Below, one piece after another: positions 8,555 to 16,970 of a stretch of DNA of 64,000 nucleotides. The notes beneath the pieces are model-generated. The model made no database searches, was not told the origin of the DNA, and saw nothing but the letters and a program-made list of their open reading frames with translations. Every line of letters begins with the position of its first letter. Within the stretch, counting starts at the first letter, position 1. Source of the stretch: Halorubrum aquaticum (GTDB taxonomy: Archaea > Halobacteriota > Halobacteria > Halobacteriales > Haloferacaceae); contig NZ_FOPZ01000004.1 of assembly GCF_900113615.1 (NCBI RefSeq), forward strand, positions 1 to 64,000, written 5' to 3'. Made by a program: the position numbers and the translations under genes.

Positions 8555-8628
8555 CCACCGCATCGACCCGACTCACGACGCACCACACTGACCGAACCCA
8601 CCACGCCGACCACGACCGACCACCATCC

Positions 8629-9789
8629 GTGACCGAGACCACCGTCGAATCCGCGCCCGCCCCCGACGCGCTCGCCAGCGTCCTCGCCGACGCGCCGTTC
8701 GTCCGGCTCGTCGCGACCGACGACGGCGACGCGCTCGCGGCCGCCGGAACGCTCGCTCGCGCGCTCCGCGAGCGCGCGGTGCCGTTTCAGGTCCGGGTCG
8801 CCCGCGATCCGGTCCCCGACGCCGACGGCGACGACGTCGCGGTGGTCCTCGGAGCCGACCGGGGGCCACACGCGGTGCCCGGCTCGGGGCGGCCCGCGAG
8901 CACGACCGCCTTCGCGGTCGCCCGCGAGTTGGGCGTCGAGCCCGATCCGGCCGTCCCGCTGGCCGGCGTCGTCGCCGCGGGCTCGGTGCCCGGCACCGAC
9001 GGCTCGGGCGACGCGCTCGAGGCCGCCGAGCACGCCGGGACCGTCTCTCGACGGCCCGGCGTCGCGGTGCCCACCGCGGACCTGGCGGACGGGATCGCGG
9101 CCTCGACGCTGGTCCGGACGCCGTACTCCGGCGACGTCGAGGCGACGCGGGCCGTCCTCGCGGAACTCGGCCTCCCGGCCGATCTCGAGGAGGCGGATCA
9201 TCGGCGGCTGGCCTCGCGGGTCGCCGTCGACGCCGTCGCCGACGAGGACGCGAGTACGCGGAGCGCCTCGGCGGTCGAGCGCGCGCTCCGACCGTACGCG
9301 CTCGGCGCGGCGGCCACCCCGTTCGAGACGGTCGGCGGCTACGCCGACGTCCTCGAGGCCCTCGCACGCGAGGAGCCGGGGACGGGCGTCGCGCTGGCGC
9401 TCGCGACCGATCCGAGCGACGGGCTCCGGACGGCCGCCGTCGACGCCTGGCGCTCCCACGGGACCGCCGCCCACCGCGCGATCGACGCCGCGACGACCGG
9501 CCGATACGACGGCTGCCTCGTCGCCCGCGTCGACGCGCCGGAGAGCACGCTCCCGACGGTCGCCCGGCTGGTCCGGGACTTCCGGTCGCCCGAGTCCGTC
9601 GCGATCGTCCTCGACGAGTCGTCGGGGACGCTCGCCGCGGCCGCGACCGGGGATCACGGGATCGGCGACGCCTGCCGCTCGGCCGCCCGCGAGGCGGGCG
9701 GCGACGGCTGGGGGGACGGAACCCGTGGCGGGATCGCCGTCGACGGGGACCCGACGGACGCGCTGGCCGCGCTCCGGGGGGCGCTATGA
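8629..9789 (+). CDS. RecJ-like DHH-superfamily protein with degenerate catalytic motifs
   Basis: The 386-residue protein starts at GTG 8629. Its position between rps15 and pcc1 is that of the haloarchaeal recJ-like gene known in Haloferax as recJ3. Motif I appears as VATDDGDALAAAGTL and the DHH position reads GADRGPHAV, so the usual Asp/His ligands are largely lost. The C-terminal half (GCLVARVDAPESTLPTVARLVRDF then SVAIVLDES) fits a DHHA1 domain. Archaeal relatives bind the GINS complex like Cdc45. Because the metal ligands are degraded I expect a structural rather than nuclease role. The stop overlaps the pcc1 start by four bases. Confidence 0.7.
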   Translation: MTETTVESAPAPDALASVLADAPFVRLVATDDGDALAAAGTLARALRERAVPFQVRVARDPVPDADGDDVAVVLGADRGPHAVPGSGRPASTTAFAVARELGVEPDPAVPLAGVVAAGSVPGTDGSGDALEAAEHAGTVSRRPGVAVPTADLADGIAASTLVRTPYSGDVEATRAVLAELGLPADLEEADHRRLASRVAVDAVADEDASTRSASAVERALRPYALGAAATPFETVGGYADVLEALAREEPGTGVALALATDPSDGLRTAAVDAWRSHGTAAHRAIDAATTGRYDGCLVARVDAPESTLPTVARLVRDFRSPESVAIVLDESSGTLAAAATGDHGIGDACRSAAREAGGDGWGDGTRGGIAVDGDPTDALAALRGAL

Positions 9790-10124
9790 CGGGCGACGAT
9801 CCCGGGTCCCGGACCGCGGCGGTTCGGACGACCCACGCCGACGCCGAACTCGTCGCCGCCGCGCTCGCCCCCGACGACACCGACTCGATGGCGGTCAGCG
9901 TCGATGGCGACGCGATCGACTGCCGGATCGAGCGGCCGACGACGGGCGGGCTGCGCTCGACCGTCGACGACTACGTGGTGAACCTGCGGGTCGCGGAGCG
10001 GGTCATCGAACGAGCACGCGAACACCGAACCGCCGACGGGGCGGTCGGCACCGAGACGGCCGCCGACGGGGCGGAGACACGAGACACCGACACGGACACG
10101 CGACACACCGACACCAACACATGA
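9786..10124 (+). CDS. pcc1: KEOPS complex subunit Pcc1
   Basis: This 112-residue protein has the small Pcc1 fold: an N-terminal beta strand, DDTDSMAVSVDGDAIDCRIERP, and the conserved helix segment TVDDYVVNLRVAERV. Pcc1 is the dimerisation subunit of KEOPS, which makes the t6A modification at position 37 of ANN-decoding tRNAs. The last 30 residues are a Thr/Asp-rich tail with repeated DTD units. It overlaps the upstream recJ-like and the downstream rps3ae genes by four bases each (ATGA), indicating one translation-coupled unit. Confidence 0.88.
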   Translation: MTGDDPGSRTAAVRTTHADAELVAAALAPDDTDSMAVSVDGDAIDCRIERPTTGGLRSTVDDYVVNLRVAERVIERAREHRTADGAVGTETAADGAETRDTDTDTRHTDTNT

Positions 10125-10762
10125 GCGAACGATCAGTTTCCAAGAGCAGAGAACAGAAACGCTGGTACGACGTACTGGCACCCGAACAGTTCGACCGCGC
10201 GGAACTCGGCGAGACGCTCGCCGAGGAGCCCGATCAGGTGATCGGCCGCACGATCACGACCACGCTGGGCGAGCTCACCGGCGACTCCAGCGCGAACAAC
10301 ACGAAGCTCACGTTCAAGATCACGGACGTGGGCAGCGACACGGCCTACACCGAGTTCATCAAGTACGAGCTGACGCGCGATTACCTGCGCTCTCTCGTCC
10401 GCCGCGGCGCCTCGAAGGTCGAGGCGTCGATCACGGTCGTGACGACCGACGACTACCGGATCCGCGTCCAGCCGGTCGCGCTGACGACGAAGAAGGCCGA
10501 CCGCTCCCAGGAGAAGGCGATCCGCCGCGTCATGATCGACAAGGTCCACGCCGCCGCCGAGGAGCGGACCTTCGAGTCGTTCGTCGACGCGATCGTCGAC
10601 GGCAACCTCTCGTCGGCGGTCTACGCCGACGCGAAGACGATCTACCCGCTGCGCCGCGTCGAGGTCCAGAAGCTGACCCTCGAGGCGCGTCCCGAGGAGA
10701 TCGCCGCCGAGGAGGAGGCCGCGGTCGACGTCGACGCCGACGACGTCGCGGTCGACGAGTAG
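10121..10762 (+). CDS. rps3ae: 30S ribosomal protein S3Ae (S1e)
   Basis: The 213-residue protein starts MSERSVSKSREQKRWYDVLAPEQFD and contains the S3Ae blocks LTFKITDVGSDTAYTEF, LTRDYLRSLVRRGASKVEA and KAIRRVMIDKVHAAA. It is a small-subunit ribosomal protein of archaea and eukaryotes. The C-terminus is an acidic Val/Asp/Glu tail (about residues 190-213). It closes the rps15 - recJ-like - pcc1 - rps3ae block; the start overlaps the pcc1 stop. A short T-rich stretch about 30 bases after the stop (TTATTTCACTTCTC) may act as terminator. Confidence 0.96.
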   Translation: MSERSVSKSREQKRWYDVLAPEQFDRAELGETLAEEPDQVIGRTITTTLGELTGDSSANNTKLTFKITDVGSDTAYTEFIKYELTRDYLRSLVRRGASKVEASITVVTTDDYRIRVQPVALTTKKADRSQEKAIRRVMIDKVHAAAEERTFESFVDAIVDGNLSSAVYADAKTIYPLRRVEVQKLTLEARPEEIAAEEEAAVDVDADDVAVDE

Positions 10763-10838
10763 TCGCGACCGACGACGACCGATCCCTTCCGTTATTTCAC
10801 TTCTCGAGCGTCAGCGCCGATCTGACGGTTCGATAACC

Positions 10839-10900
10839 ATCAAACCCCAATATATCAAATATATCTTATTATTCTATGGCGAAACAAATTGAGGTTTGAT
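10839..10900. repeat. 12-bp inverted repeat in the AT-rich island
   Basis: The arms ATCAAACCCCAA and TTGAGGTTTGAT differ from perfect complementarity at one base and enclose an AT-rich 38-base loop. It could fold into a hairpin or be a pair of protein sites. Confidence 0.6.
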
Positions 10901-11193
10901 ACTATTACGTTTTCATCGGCTATTCATTCGAATCTCTTCTGTTATATGGGGAAATAACCTATATAAACGAGGAAAGTATCGAATAGGGGTTTCCCACAGC
11001 GATTAGAGAGATATCGATAATACGTGTATTCTAAAGAAGTAAACGCTTTCTTATATTATTGATCGCGACGTGTCCACAGTATCGACGGCCGTTCGATTCG
11101 CTCTCGGACCGAGTCGGGAACGGGCGGGTCGGTCGTTGAGGGCGATCGGGTCTTCGGATCGCGGAACCCCACACGACGGGGATCGCCGGTAAC

Positions 11194-11201
11194 CATTATT
11201 G
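11194..11201 (+). promoter_or_regulatory. TATA-like box of the UspA gene
   Basis: CATTATTG lies 23-30 bases upstream of ATG 11224, the spacing expected for a leaderless haloarchaeal gene. Confidence 0.5.
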
Positions 11202-11223
11202 GGTAGGCCCGAAAACGGGGGGT

Positions 11224-11625
11224 ATGTACGAGATCCTGGCGGCCATAGACGAGGATGCGGACGGAGTCGGCGCGCAGATCGACGCGATCGGGGAGATCGC
11301 GGACGCCTCCGACGAGGTCGTCGTCCACCTCCTTCACGTGTTCACCGACAACCCGACCGGCGCGTCGGTCACGCAGGTCGAGTCCGCTCGCGAGGCGATC
11401 AAACGACTGGAGGAGCGCGGTATCACGGTTCACGCCGAGGAGACCAGCGGCGACCCGGCGACGCAGGTCCTCGAACACGCCGAGCGGGAGGACGTCGACC
11501 AGATCTGCGTCGGCGGGCGGAAGCGCTCGCCGACGGGAAAGGCGCTCTTCGGCAGCGTCACCCAGGACGTGATCCTCGGGACCGAGCGGCCGGTCTTAGT
11601 CTGTGGACGCGGGTCGGGGTCGTAG
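11224..11625 (+). CDS. universal stress protein UspA family
   Basis: The 133-residue protein begins MYEILAAIDEDADG and ends with the ATP-binding loop CVGGRKRSPTGKALFGSVTQDVIL, the GxxxRSxxGxxxxGSV-type motif of ATP-binding Usp domains, followed by ERPVLV. It is a single-domain cytosolic Usp. A TATA-like box precedes it, and no operon partner is visible: the AT-rich gap lies upstream and the dispersed repeat downstream. Confidence 0.9.
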   Translation: MYEILAAIDEDADGVGAQIDAIGEIADASDEVVVHLLHVFTDNPTGASVTQVESAREAIKRLEERGITVHAEETSGDPATQVLEHAEREDVDQICVGGRKRSPTGKALFGSVTQDVILGTERPVLVCGRGSGS

Positions 11626-12146
11626 AACGTATCACGCGGGGATGTTTTTGCGTTTCTGTGGGTGAATCAACCGATATGTTTCGACTGCTTGTTGGACGGT
11701 TGTTTCGTGAGAGATCGGGCTGATGAGAACGAGTGCGTTGCTGGTGGAGCGAACATCACCAAAGCCCCAGTCGCGAGGACTCACGTGACTCGCTGTGGTC
11801 CTCGTCGCTCACTATGTTCGCTCCTGCGGTCCTTGCGTCGTCAGGCTTCGTCCTCGCGACTGCCCCTTTGAATCCCACCCCGCACAGCCCCGCACCTCAC
11901 GCCTCCCCAGCCTCGCGGCTCGTTCCACTCGCCGCGTCCCTCGCGGGCGGTTCGCGGTCGCCTACGGCGACCATTCACCGGCGCAGGGCGAGAGCGAAGC
12001 TCTCGCTTGAAGCCGGCGGCTCCGCCGCCGGCGACGCCACCGCAATCGATCGCCCACTCCTTAGACTATCTCGCTCACTGAGACCGACATGGTACACCCG
12101 CCGGAACCGCTACAGATATTGGGATGCCCCGAATCGATGGGCGCAA
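11626..12146. other. gap holding hairpin-module repeat copy A
   Basis: The first 130 bases after uspA have no recognisable feature. From 11758 to about 12032 lies the dispersed hairpin element described as copy A. The last 100 bases include CAGATATTG near 12112-12120, a possible TATA box for phzF. Confidence 0.6.
11758..12032 (+). repeat. dispersed modular hairpin element, copy A
   Basis: The element contains four blocks that recur in reverse orientation at 60317-60500: a 20-base block ending CAGTCGCGAGG (from 11759), CGACTGCCCCTTTGA (from 11857), a 29-base block at 11887-11915 that is identical in both copies, and TCCCTCGCGGGC (11937-11948). Between blocks lie short perfect stems with three-base loops: GGTCGCC-TAC-GGCGACC (11956-11972), GCGAGAGC-GAA-GCTCTCGC (11988-12006) and GCCGGCGGC-TCC-GCCGCCGGC (12012-12032). 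A 12-base perfect inverted pair (AGTCGCGAGGAC at 11769-11780 and its complement at 11850-11861) encloses a variable segment. Confidence 0.85.
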
Positions 12147-13031
12147 ATGTCGACCAACCGAGTCCACTTCGTGGACGTGTTCGCACAGGGGAAGTACACG
12201 GGGAATCAACTGGCGGTCGTCCGCGACGCATCGAACCTCTCCACCGACGAGATGCTCGCGTTCACCCGCGAGACGAACTTCTCCGAAGCGACGTTCATCG
12301 AATCGTCCGACGCGACGGAGAACGGATACGACGTCCGGATCTTCGACCCCGCCGAGGAGATCCCCTTCGCCGGCCACCCGACGCTCGGAACGGCGTTCGT
12401 CATCCGCGAACACCTCCGGGACGACCTCCCGGAGGAAGTCGTCTTGAACCTCGGCGTCGGCGAGATCCCCGTTTGGGTCGAGGACCACGACGGCGACGAG
12501 ACCTACTGGATGCGTCAGATCCAGCCGACCTTCGAGGACGAGTTCCCCCCGGAGCTGTTCGCGGAGATCCTCGGTCTCGACGTATCGGACGTCGACGATT
12601 CCCGTCCGATCCGGCTCGTCTCGACCGGTCTTCCCACCGTCGTCGTCCCCTTGAACTCCCTCGATGCCGTCCGACGAGCCGAGACGCAACCGGAGCCGTA
12701 CTACGACCGGCTCATCGATTCCCACGGCAACGTGAACGTGCTCGTGTTCTCCACCGAGACGTCCGAGGACAACGACCTACACGTCCGCGTCTTCGCCGAC
12801 TGCTCCGGCGTCCCGGAGGACCCCGCGACGGGCTCCTCGAACGGGTGTCTCGCCGCCTATCTCGTCGAACACGACTACTTCGACACGGACGATATCGAGG
12901 TCACCGTCGAACAGGGCTACGAGATGGGACGCCCCTCGCTCCTCCGGCTTCGAGCGTCGAAGGGACCGGAGGGTATCGACGTCGAAGTCGGCGGACGCGT
13001 GAGTTCAGTTCTGGAGGGACGGCTCCACTGA
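12147..13031 (+). CDS. PhzF family isomerase/epimerase
   Basis: The 294-residue protein has the PhzF pattern: VHFVDVFAQGKYTGNQLAVV at the N-terminus, TNFSEATFI with the catalytic Glu, IPFAGHPTLGTAFVI, and DPATGSSNGCLAAYL in the second half. PhzF-like enzymes have two diaminopimelate-epimerase-like halves and catalyse cofactor-free isomerisations; the substrate is unknown. ATG 12147 gives the expected start MSTNRVHFVD. The long frame upstream runs through the hairpin repeat and is not coding. It is the first gene after the repeat and is co-directional with hbd. Confidence 0.9.
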   Translation: MSTNRVHFVDVFAQGKYTGNQLAVVRDASNLSTDEMLAFTRETNFSEATFIESSDATENGYDVRIFDPAEEIPFAGHPTLGTAFVIREHLRDDLPEEVVLNLGVGEIPVWVEDHDGDETYWMRQIQPTFEDEFPPELFAEILGLDVSDVDDSRPIRLVSTGLPTVVVPLNSLDAVRRAETQPEPYYDRLIDSHGNVNVLVFSTETSEDNDLHVRVFADCSGVPEDPATGSSNGCLAAYLVEHDYFDTDDIEVTVEQGYEMGRPSLLRLRASKGPEGIDVEVGGRVSSVLEGRLH

Positions 13032-13157
13032 TCAACGACCACTACAGGGATCGCTCCTCTGCCCGCTTCGACGTTCACCTCACTTCGTCGCGTGCTCACC
13101 GTTCGGAGACTTCCCGACTCGATACGCTAATGTACGTGGTTACTCACGATGTGAACG

Positions 13158-14042
13158 ATGCGTGTAAGCGTACTCGGAGCCGGGACCATGGGCCACGGTA
13201 TCGCACAGGTCGCCGCGATGGCGGGATACGACGTGACGATCCGTGACATCGAGGAGTCCATCCTCGAGTCGGGCGTCGACGCGATCGAGTCGAACCTCCA
13301 GGGCGGCGTCGACCGGGACAAGCTGACCGCCGAGGAGAAGGCGGCGGCCCTGGATCGGATCGAGACGACCACGTCGCTTCCCGACGCCGTCGGCGACGCG
13401 TCGTTCGTCGTCGAGGCGGTCCCCGAGAGGATGGACCTGAAACGCGAGACGTTCGAGGAGGTGGCCGCCAACGCGCCGGCGGAGGCGGTGATCGCGACCA
13501 ACACCTCCTCGCTTTCGATCACCGAGATCGCGAGCGTCCTCGACCGGCCCGGCCGGGCGATCGGCCTCCACTTCTTCAACCCCGTCCACATCATGGGGCT
13601 CGTGGAGATCGTCGTCGCCGAGCAGACCGACGACGCGACGGTGGAAGCGGCGACGGAGTTCGTCGAGGCGATCGACAAGGAGCCGGTGACCGTCACCGAC
13701 TCGGCCGGGTTCGCCTCCTCGCGGCTCGGCGTCGCGGTCGGGGTCGAGGCGATCCGGATGCTCGAGGAGGGGGTCGCGGGGCCGGAGGACATCGACGCCG
13801 CGATGGAGCTCGGATACAACCACCCGATGGGTCCGATCGAGCTGTGTGACGTGGTCGGGCTCGACGTGCGACTGGACATCCTCGAGTACCTCCGCGAGGA
13901 GCTCGGCGAGCGCTTCCGCCCGCCGCAACTCCTCAAGCGCAAGGTCCGGGCCGGCAAGCTCGGGCGGAAGTCAGGCGAGGGGTTCTACGTCTGGGAGGAC
14001 GGCGAGGTCGTCGGCGTGAGTGGCGACTGGGGTGAGCAGTGA
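13158..14042 (+). CDS. hbd: 3-hydroxyacyl-CoA dehydrogenase
   Basis: The 294-residue protein starts with the NAD-binding Rossmann motif VLGAGTMGHGIAQVAA and carries VVEAVPERMDLKRETF, NTSSLSITEIA, GLHFFNPVHIMGLVEIV (catalytic His) and ELCDVVGLDVRLDILEYL. It oxidises 3-hydroxyacyl-CoA to 3-oxoacyl-CoA in beta-oxidation and could serve as a PaaH-like enzyme for 3-hydroxyadipyl-CoA in this neighbourhood. GCTAATGTA, 24-32 bases upstream, suits a leaderless start. The stop overlaps the following enoyl-CoA hydratase start, so the two form an operon. Confidence 0.93.
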   Translation: MRVSVLGAGTMGHGIAQVAAMAGYDVTIRDIEESILESGVDAIESNLQGGVDRDKLTAEEKAAALDRIETTTSLPDAVGDASFVVEAVPERMDLKRETFEEVAANAPAEAVIATNTSSLSITEIASVLDRPGRAIGLHFFNPVHIMGLVEIVVAEQTDDATVEAATEFVEAIDKEPVTVTDSAGFASSRLGVAVGVEAIRMLEEGVAGPEDIDAAMELGYNHPMGPIELCDVVGLDVRLDILEYLREELGERFRPPQLLKRKVRAGKLGRKSGEGFYVWEDGEVVGVSGDWGEQ

Positions 14043-14869
14043 TGGCGGGAACGTCGACGGCGACCGAGTCGGCGGCGGCGGAAAGCGAGACTCTCTCCGC
14101 GTCGGTGGGCGACCGCGTCGAGGGCGTCGCGACGGTGACGCTCTCGCGGCCCGAGGCGCGAAACGCGCTCAACGCGGAGCTTCGGGAGGACCTCATCGCG
14201 GTCCTCGACGCGGTCGCGGACGACGACGCGGTCCGGGTCGTCGTGTTGACCGGAGACGACGAGAGCGGCGCGTTCGTCGCCGGCGCGGACGTGACCGAGC
14301 TCCGCGAGCGCGACGCGCTCGAACAGCGCGAGGCGAGCGAGCGACCGAGGGTCTTCGAGCACGTCGCGGACTGTCCGAAGCCGGTCATCGCCCGCGTGAA
14401 CGGACACGCGCTCGGCGGCGGGCTCGAGCTCGCGTTGGCGTGTGACGTCCGGATCGCGGCCGAGGACGGAAAGATCGGCCAGCCCGAGATCAACCTCGGG
14501 ATCATCCCCGGCGGCGGCGGCACCCAGCGGCTTCCCCGGCTCGTGGGGACGGGACAGGCGATGAAGCTGATCCTCTCGGGCGAGCTCCTCGACGCGGCGG
14601 AGGCCGCCGACGTCGGGATCGTCGAGGAGGCGTACCCGGCGGCGGAACTCGACGACCGCGTCTACGACCTCGCCGGGTCGATGGCCGAGAAGAGCCCGGT
14701 CGCCCTCGAGTTCGCGAAGACCGCGGTCCAGGCGAGCGAACGCATGGACCTCGAGACCGGGATCGACTACGAGGCCGAGCTGTTCGCCCAGCTGTTCGCG
14801 ACCGCGGACAAGGACGAGGGCATAGACGCGTTCCTCGAGGACCGCGAGCCGGAGTGGAAAGGGCGCTGA
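14042..14869 (+). CDS. enoyl-CoA hydratase/isomerase
   Basis: This crotonase-fold protein (275 residues from ATG 14042; a GTG at 14039 is an alternative) has a 25-residue Ser/Ala-rich N-terminal tail. It then shows LSRPEARNALNAELRE, AFVAGADVTEL with the oxyanion-hole region, NGHALGGGLELALACDVRIA and GIIPGGGGTQRLPRLVG. It hydrates 2-enoyl-CoA to 3-hydroxyacyl-CoA, the step before the hbd product encoded just upstream with a one-base overlap. The C-terminus (TADKDEGIDAFLEDREPEW) is standard. Confidence 0.92.
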   Translation: MAGTSTATESAAAESETLSASVGDRVEGVATVTLSRPEARNALNAELREDLIAVLDAVADDDAVRVVVLTGDDESGAFVAGADVTELRERDALEQREASERPRVFEHVADCPKPVIARVNGHALGGGLELALACDVRIAAEDGKIGQPEINLGIIPGGGGTQRLPRLVGTGQAMKLILSGELLDAAEAADVGIVEEAYPAAELDDRVYDLAGSMAEKSPVALEFAKTAVQASERMDLETGIDYEAELFAQLFATADKDEGIDAFLEDREPEWKGR

Positions 14870-14905
14870 CTCGTTCGGTCGCACGAATTCGCACGACACC
14901 GCCGA

Positions 14906-15391
14906 CTACGCCGGTTCTCCCGTCTCGTCCGCGCGCTCGCGCCGTTCGATCAGTTCGTGGTTCTCCAGAGTCAACACCGTCTCACCGGCGTCGTTCGTGA
15001 CCGTGATCGACTCGTGGATTATCCCGGTCTCCGGGTCGCTCTCCGAGGGTCGGGTGTCGAGTATCTCGTCGACGACGCCGATCTCGTCGCCCGGGCGGAC
15101 CGGCGCGTGCCACCGCACGTCGTCGATCCCGAGCCCCGCGATCACCGCGCGGTCCCGCCGGACCGCCTCGACGAGCAGTCGGACCGAGAGCGAGAGCGTG
15201 TGGTAGCCGCTGGCGACGAGCCCGCCGAACCGTCCCTCGGCGGCCGCGTCCGGGTCGGTGTGCATCGGGAGGGGATCGAACTCCTCGGCGAACTCGACCA
15301 CGTCGCGTTCGGTGACGACCGTGCTCCCGCAGTCGATGACGGTTCCCGGCTCCACGTCCTCGAAATAGACGGCGTCCGCGTCCTCGCTCAT
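14906..15391 (-). CDS. MaoC-like (R)-hydratase, possible PaaZ hydratase counterpart
   Basis: From ATG 15391 the protein has 161 residues with a single hot-dog MaoC domain. YFEDVEPGTVIDCGSTVVTERDVVEFAEEFDPLPMHTDP contains the D-x5-H hydratase motif, followed by FGGLVASGYHTLSL. MaoC proteins hydrate enoyl-CoAs. In the phenylacetate pathway the second domain of PaaZ is a MaoC-type oxepin-CoA hydrolase, and this free-standing protein could take that role with the separate aldehyde dehydrogenase at 30.7-32.2 kb; that is inference. ATAAATGG (about 15430-15437) is a likely TATA element. An in-frame ATG at 15430 overlaps it and is less likely the start. Confidence 0.82.
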   Translation of the reverse strand: MSEDADAVYFEDVEPGTVIDCGSTVVTERDVVEFAEEFDPLPMHTDPDAAAEGRFGGLVASGYHTLSLSVRLLVEAVRRDRAVIAGLGIDDVRWHAPVRPGDEIGVVDEILDTRPSESDPETGIIHESITVTNDAGETVLTLENHELIERRERADETGEPA

Positions 15392-15462
15392 GGGATCCGG
15401 ATCGCCGCGGGCTCGCTTGCGTCTTTCCATTTATCGCGGTGAAAGGGGACGGTCCGGTCCCG

Positions 15463-16254
15463 TCACTCCCCGGAGAAGTCCGGGTCGCGGTCCGCACGGA
15501 AGGCGTCGACGCCCTCCTCGTGGTCGGCCGTCCGCAGGAGCGTGCTCTGTGCGAGCGACTCGAGCACCCCCGCGGTTCGCAGGTCGCTGTCGCGAGCCTC
15601 GTTTATCACGCGTTTCGTCAGGCCGATGGCCTGCGTCGGGCCGTCGGCCAGGTCCGCGGCGTACTCGCTCGCGGCCGCCTCGGGGTCCGCCTCGACGCGC
15701 TCGACGAGCCCGATCTCGCGGGCGCGCTCGCCGTCGATCAGCTCGCCGCTGAAGATCAGGTCCTTCGCCCGGCCGGGGCCGACGAGCTGGACGAACCGCG
15801 AGCAGCCGCCGAGCCCGGGGATGAGCCCGATGTTGTGCTCGGGAAACCCGAGCGTGGCGTCCGGGGCCGCGATCCGGACGTCACACGCCAACGCGAGCTC
15901 GAGCCCGCCGCCCACGCACGTTCCCTCGATCGCGGCGAGCACGGGCGTCTCGGTCGTCTCGATCCGCTCGAACGCGCGGCCGAGCACGCGGGAGTTCGTC
16001 CGGAACTCGGCGGTGGTCCACTCGCGGGCCGTCTCGAAGAGCCCGACGTCGGCCCCGACCGAGAACACGTCCGCGTCGCCGGCGACGACCCCGGCGTCGA
16101 CCTCGGGCTCGTCGAGGACGGCGACCGCCTCGGAGAGGTCCGCACGCATCGACTGGCTGATCGCGTTCACGGGCGGATTCGCGAGCCGGATCGTGGCGAC
16201 GCCGTCCTCGACGGCGACGTCGACCGTCTCGAAGTCGTAGTCGTCGGTCGACAC
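15463..16254 (-). CDS. enoyl-CoA hydratase/isomerase
   Basis: The 263-residue crotonase starts at GTG 16254 (MSTDDYDFETVDV). Typical blocks are LANPPVNAISQSMRADL, VFSVGADVGLFE, EGTCVGGGLELALACDVRIA and FPEHNIGLIPGLGGCSRFVQLVG, ending in EGVDAFRADRDPDF. It should hydrate or isomerise an enoyl-CoA. It sits one base downstream of the Liv-type ATPase gene livF and so belongs to the transporter operon, linking uptake with degradation of the imported acid. Confidence 0.92.
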   Translation of the reverse strand: MSTDDYDFETVDVAVEDGVATIRLANPPVNAISQSMRADLSEAVAVLDEPEVDAGVVAGDADVFSVGADVGLFETAREWTTAEFRTNSRVLGRAFERIETTETPVLAAIEGTCVGGGLELALACDVRIAAPDATLGFPEHNIGLIPGLGGCSRFVQLVGPGRAKDLIFSGELIDGERAREIGLVERVEADPEAAASEYAADLADGPTQAIGLTKRVINEARDSDLRTAGVLESLAQSTLLRTADHEEGVDAFRADRDPDFSGE

Positions 16255-16255
16255 G

Positions 16256-16969
16256 TCACTTCACCCCGAGATAGGTCTCCATCGCCTCGCGGTCGTTCAA
16301 CAGCTCCGTCGCGGGCGACTCGTGGACCACCTCGCCCGTCTCGATGACGTACGCGCGGTCGGCCAGCCCGAGCGCCATCTCGGCGTTCTGCTCGACGAGG
16401 AGGACCGTGACTCCCTCGTCGTTGAGCTCCCGGATGATGTCCGCCACGTCCTCGACGATCTGGGGCGCGAGCCCCTCGCTCGGCTCGTCGAGGAGCAGCA
16501 GGTCGGTCTCGGGGCCGACGAGCGCGCGGGCGATCGCGAGCATCTGCTGTTCGCCGCCGCTCATCGTGCCCGCGTGCTGGTCGCGACGCTCGTCGAGTCG
16601 GGGGAACCGCTCGTAGACCCGCTCGATCTGCGTCGTGCGGTCCTCCTCGCCGCCACGGGCGGCGAGCCGCAGGTTCTCCGCGACCGTCAGGCCGCCGAAC
16701 ACCCGGCGCTCCTCGGGGACCCACGAGATCCCGCGTTGGCGCACGTCGTGCGGGTCGAGGTCCTGTATCTCCTCGCCGTCCATCTCGATCGTCCCCTCGG
16801 CCGCGGGGGTGAGACACATCACGCTCCGGAGCGTGGTGGTCTTGCCGGCCCCGTTGCGGCCGACGAGCGCGACGACCTCCCCGGCGTCGACCGAGAGTGA
16901 CACGTCGAACAGGACGTGGCTCTCGCCGTAATAGGTGTCTATCCCGTCGACGGAGAGCAGCTCGGACAT
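16256..16969 (-). CDS. livF: branched-chain-type ABC transporter ATP-binding protein LivF
   Basis: The 237-residue ABC ATPase has Walker A GRNGAGKTT, signature MSGGEQQMLAIARAL, Walker B LLLLDEPSEGLAP and the switch His region LLVEQNAEMAL (Asn at the usual His position, as in LivF proteins). It powers import together with LivG. The start at 16969 gives MSELLSVDGIDTYYG and lies two bases from the livG stop. The last of five importer genes, it is followed directly by an enoyl-CoA hydratase. Confidence 0.92.
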   Translation of the reverse strand: MSELLSVDGIDTYYGESHVLFDVSLSVDAGEVVALVGRNGAGKTTTLRSVMCLTPAAEGTIEMDGEEIQDLDPHDVRQRGISWVPEERRVFGGLTVAENLRLAARGGEEDRTTQIERVYERFPRLDERRDQHAGTMSGGEQQMLAIARALVGPETDLLLLDEPSEGLAPQIVEDVADIIRELNDEGVTVLLVEQNAEMALGLADRAYVIETGEVVHESPATELLNDREAMETYLGVK

Positions 16970-16970
16970 C

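Larger units (their letters stand above)
10763..11223. other. AT-rich intergenic island with an inverted repeat
   Basis: About 240 bases (10830-11070) are strikingly AT-rich against the GC-rich background. They contain an inverted repeat, ATCAAACCCCAA at 10839-10850 and TTGAGGTTTGAT at 10889-10900 (11 of 12 bases pair, 38-base loop), and several TATA-like boxes (CCTATATAAAC near 10970). No open reading frame of note is present. The island may be a terminator/promoter region, an unannotated RNA, or a scar of an AT-rich insertion. Confidence 0.6.
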
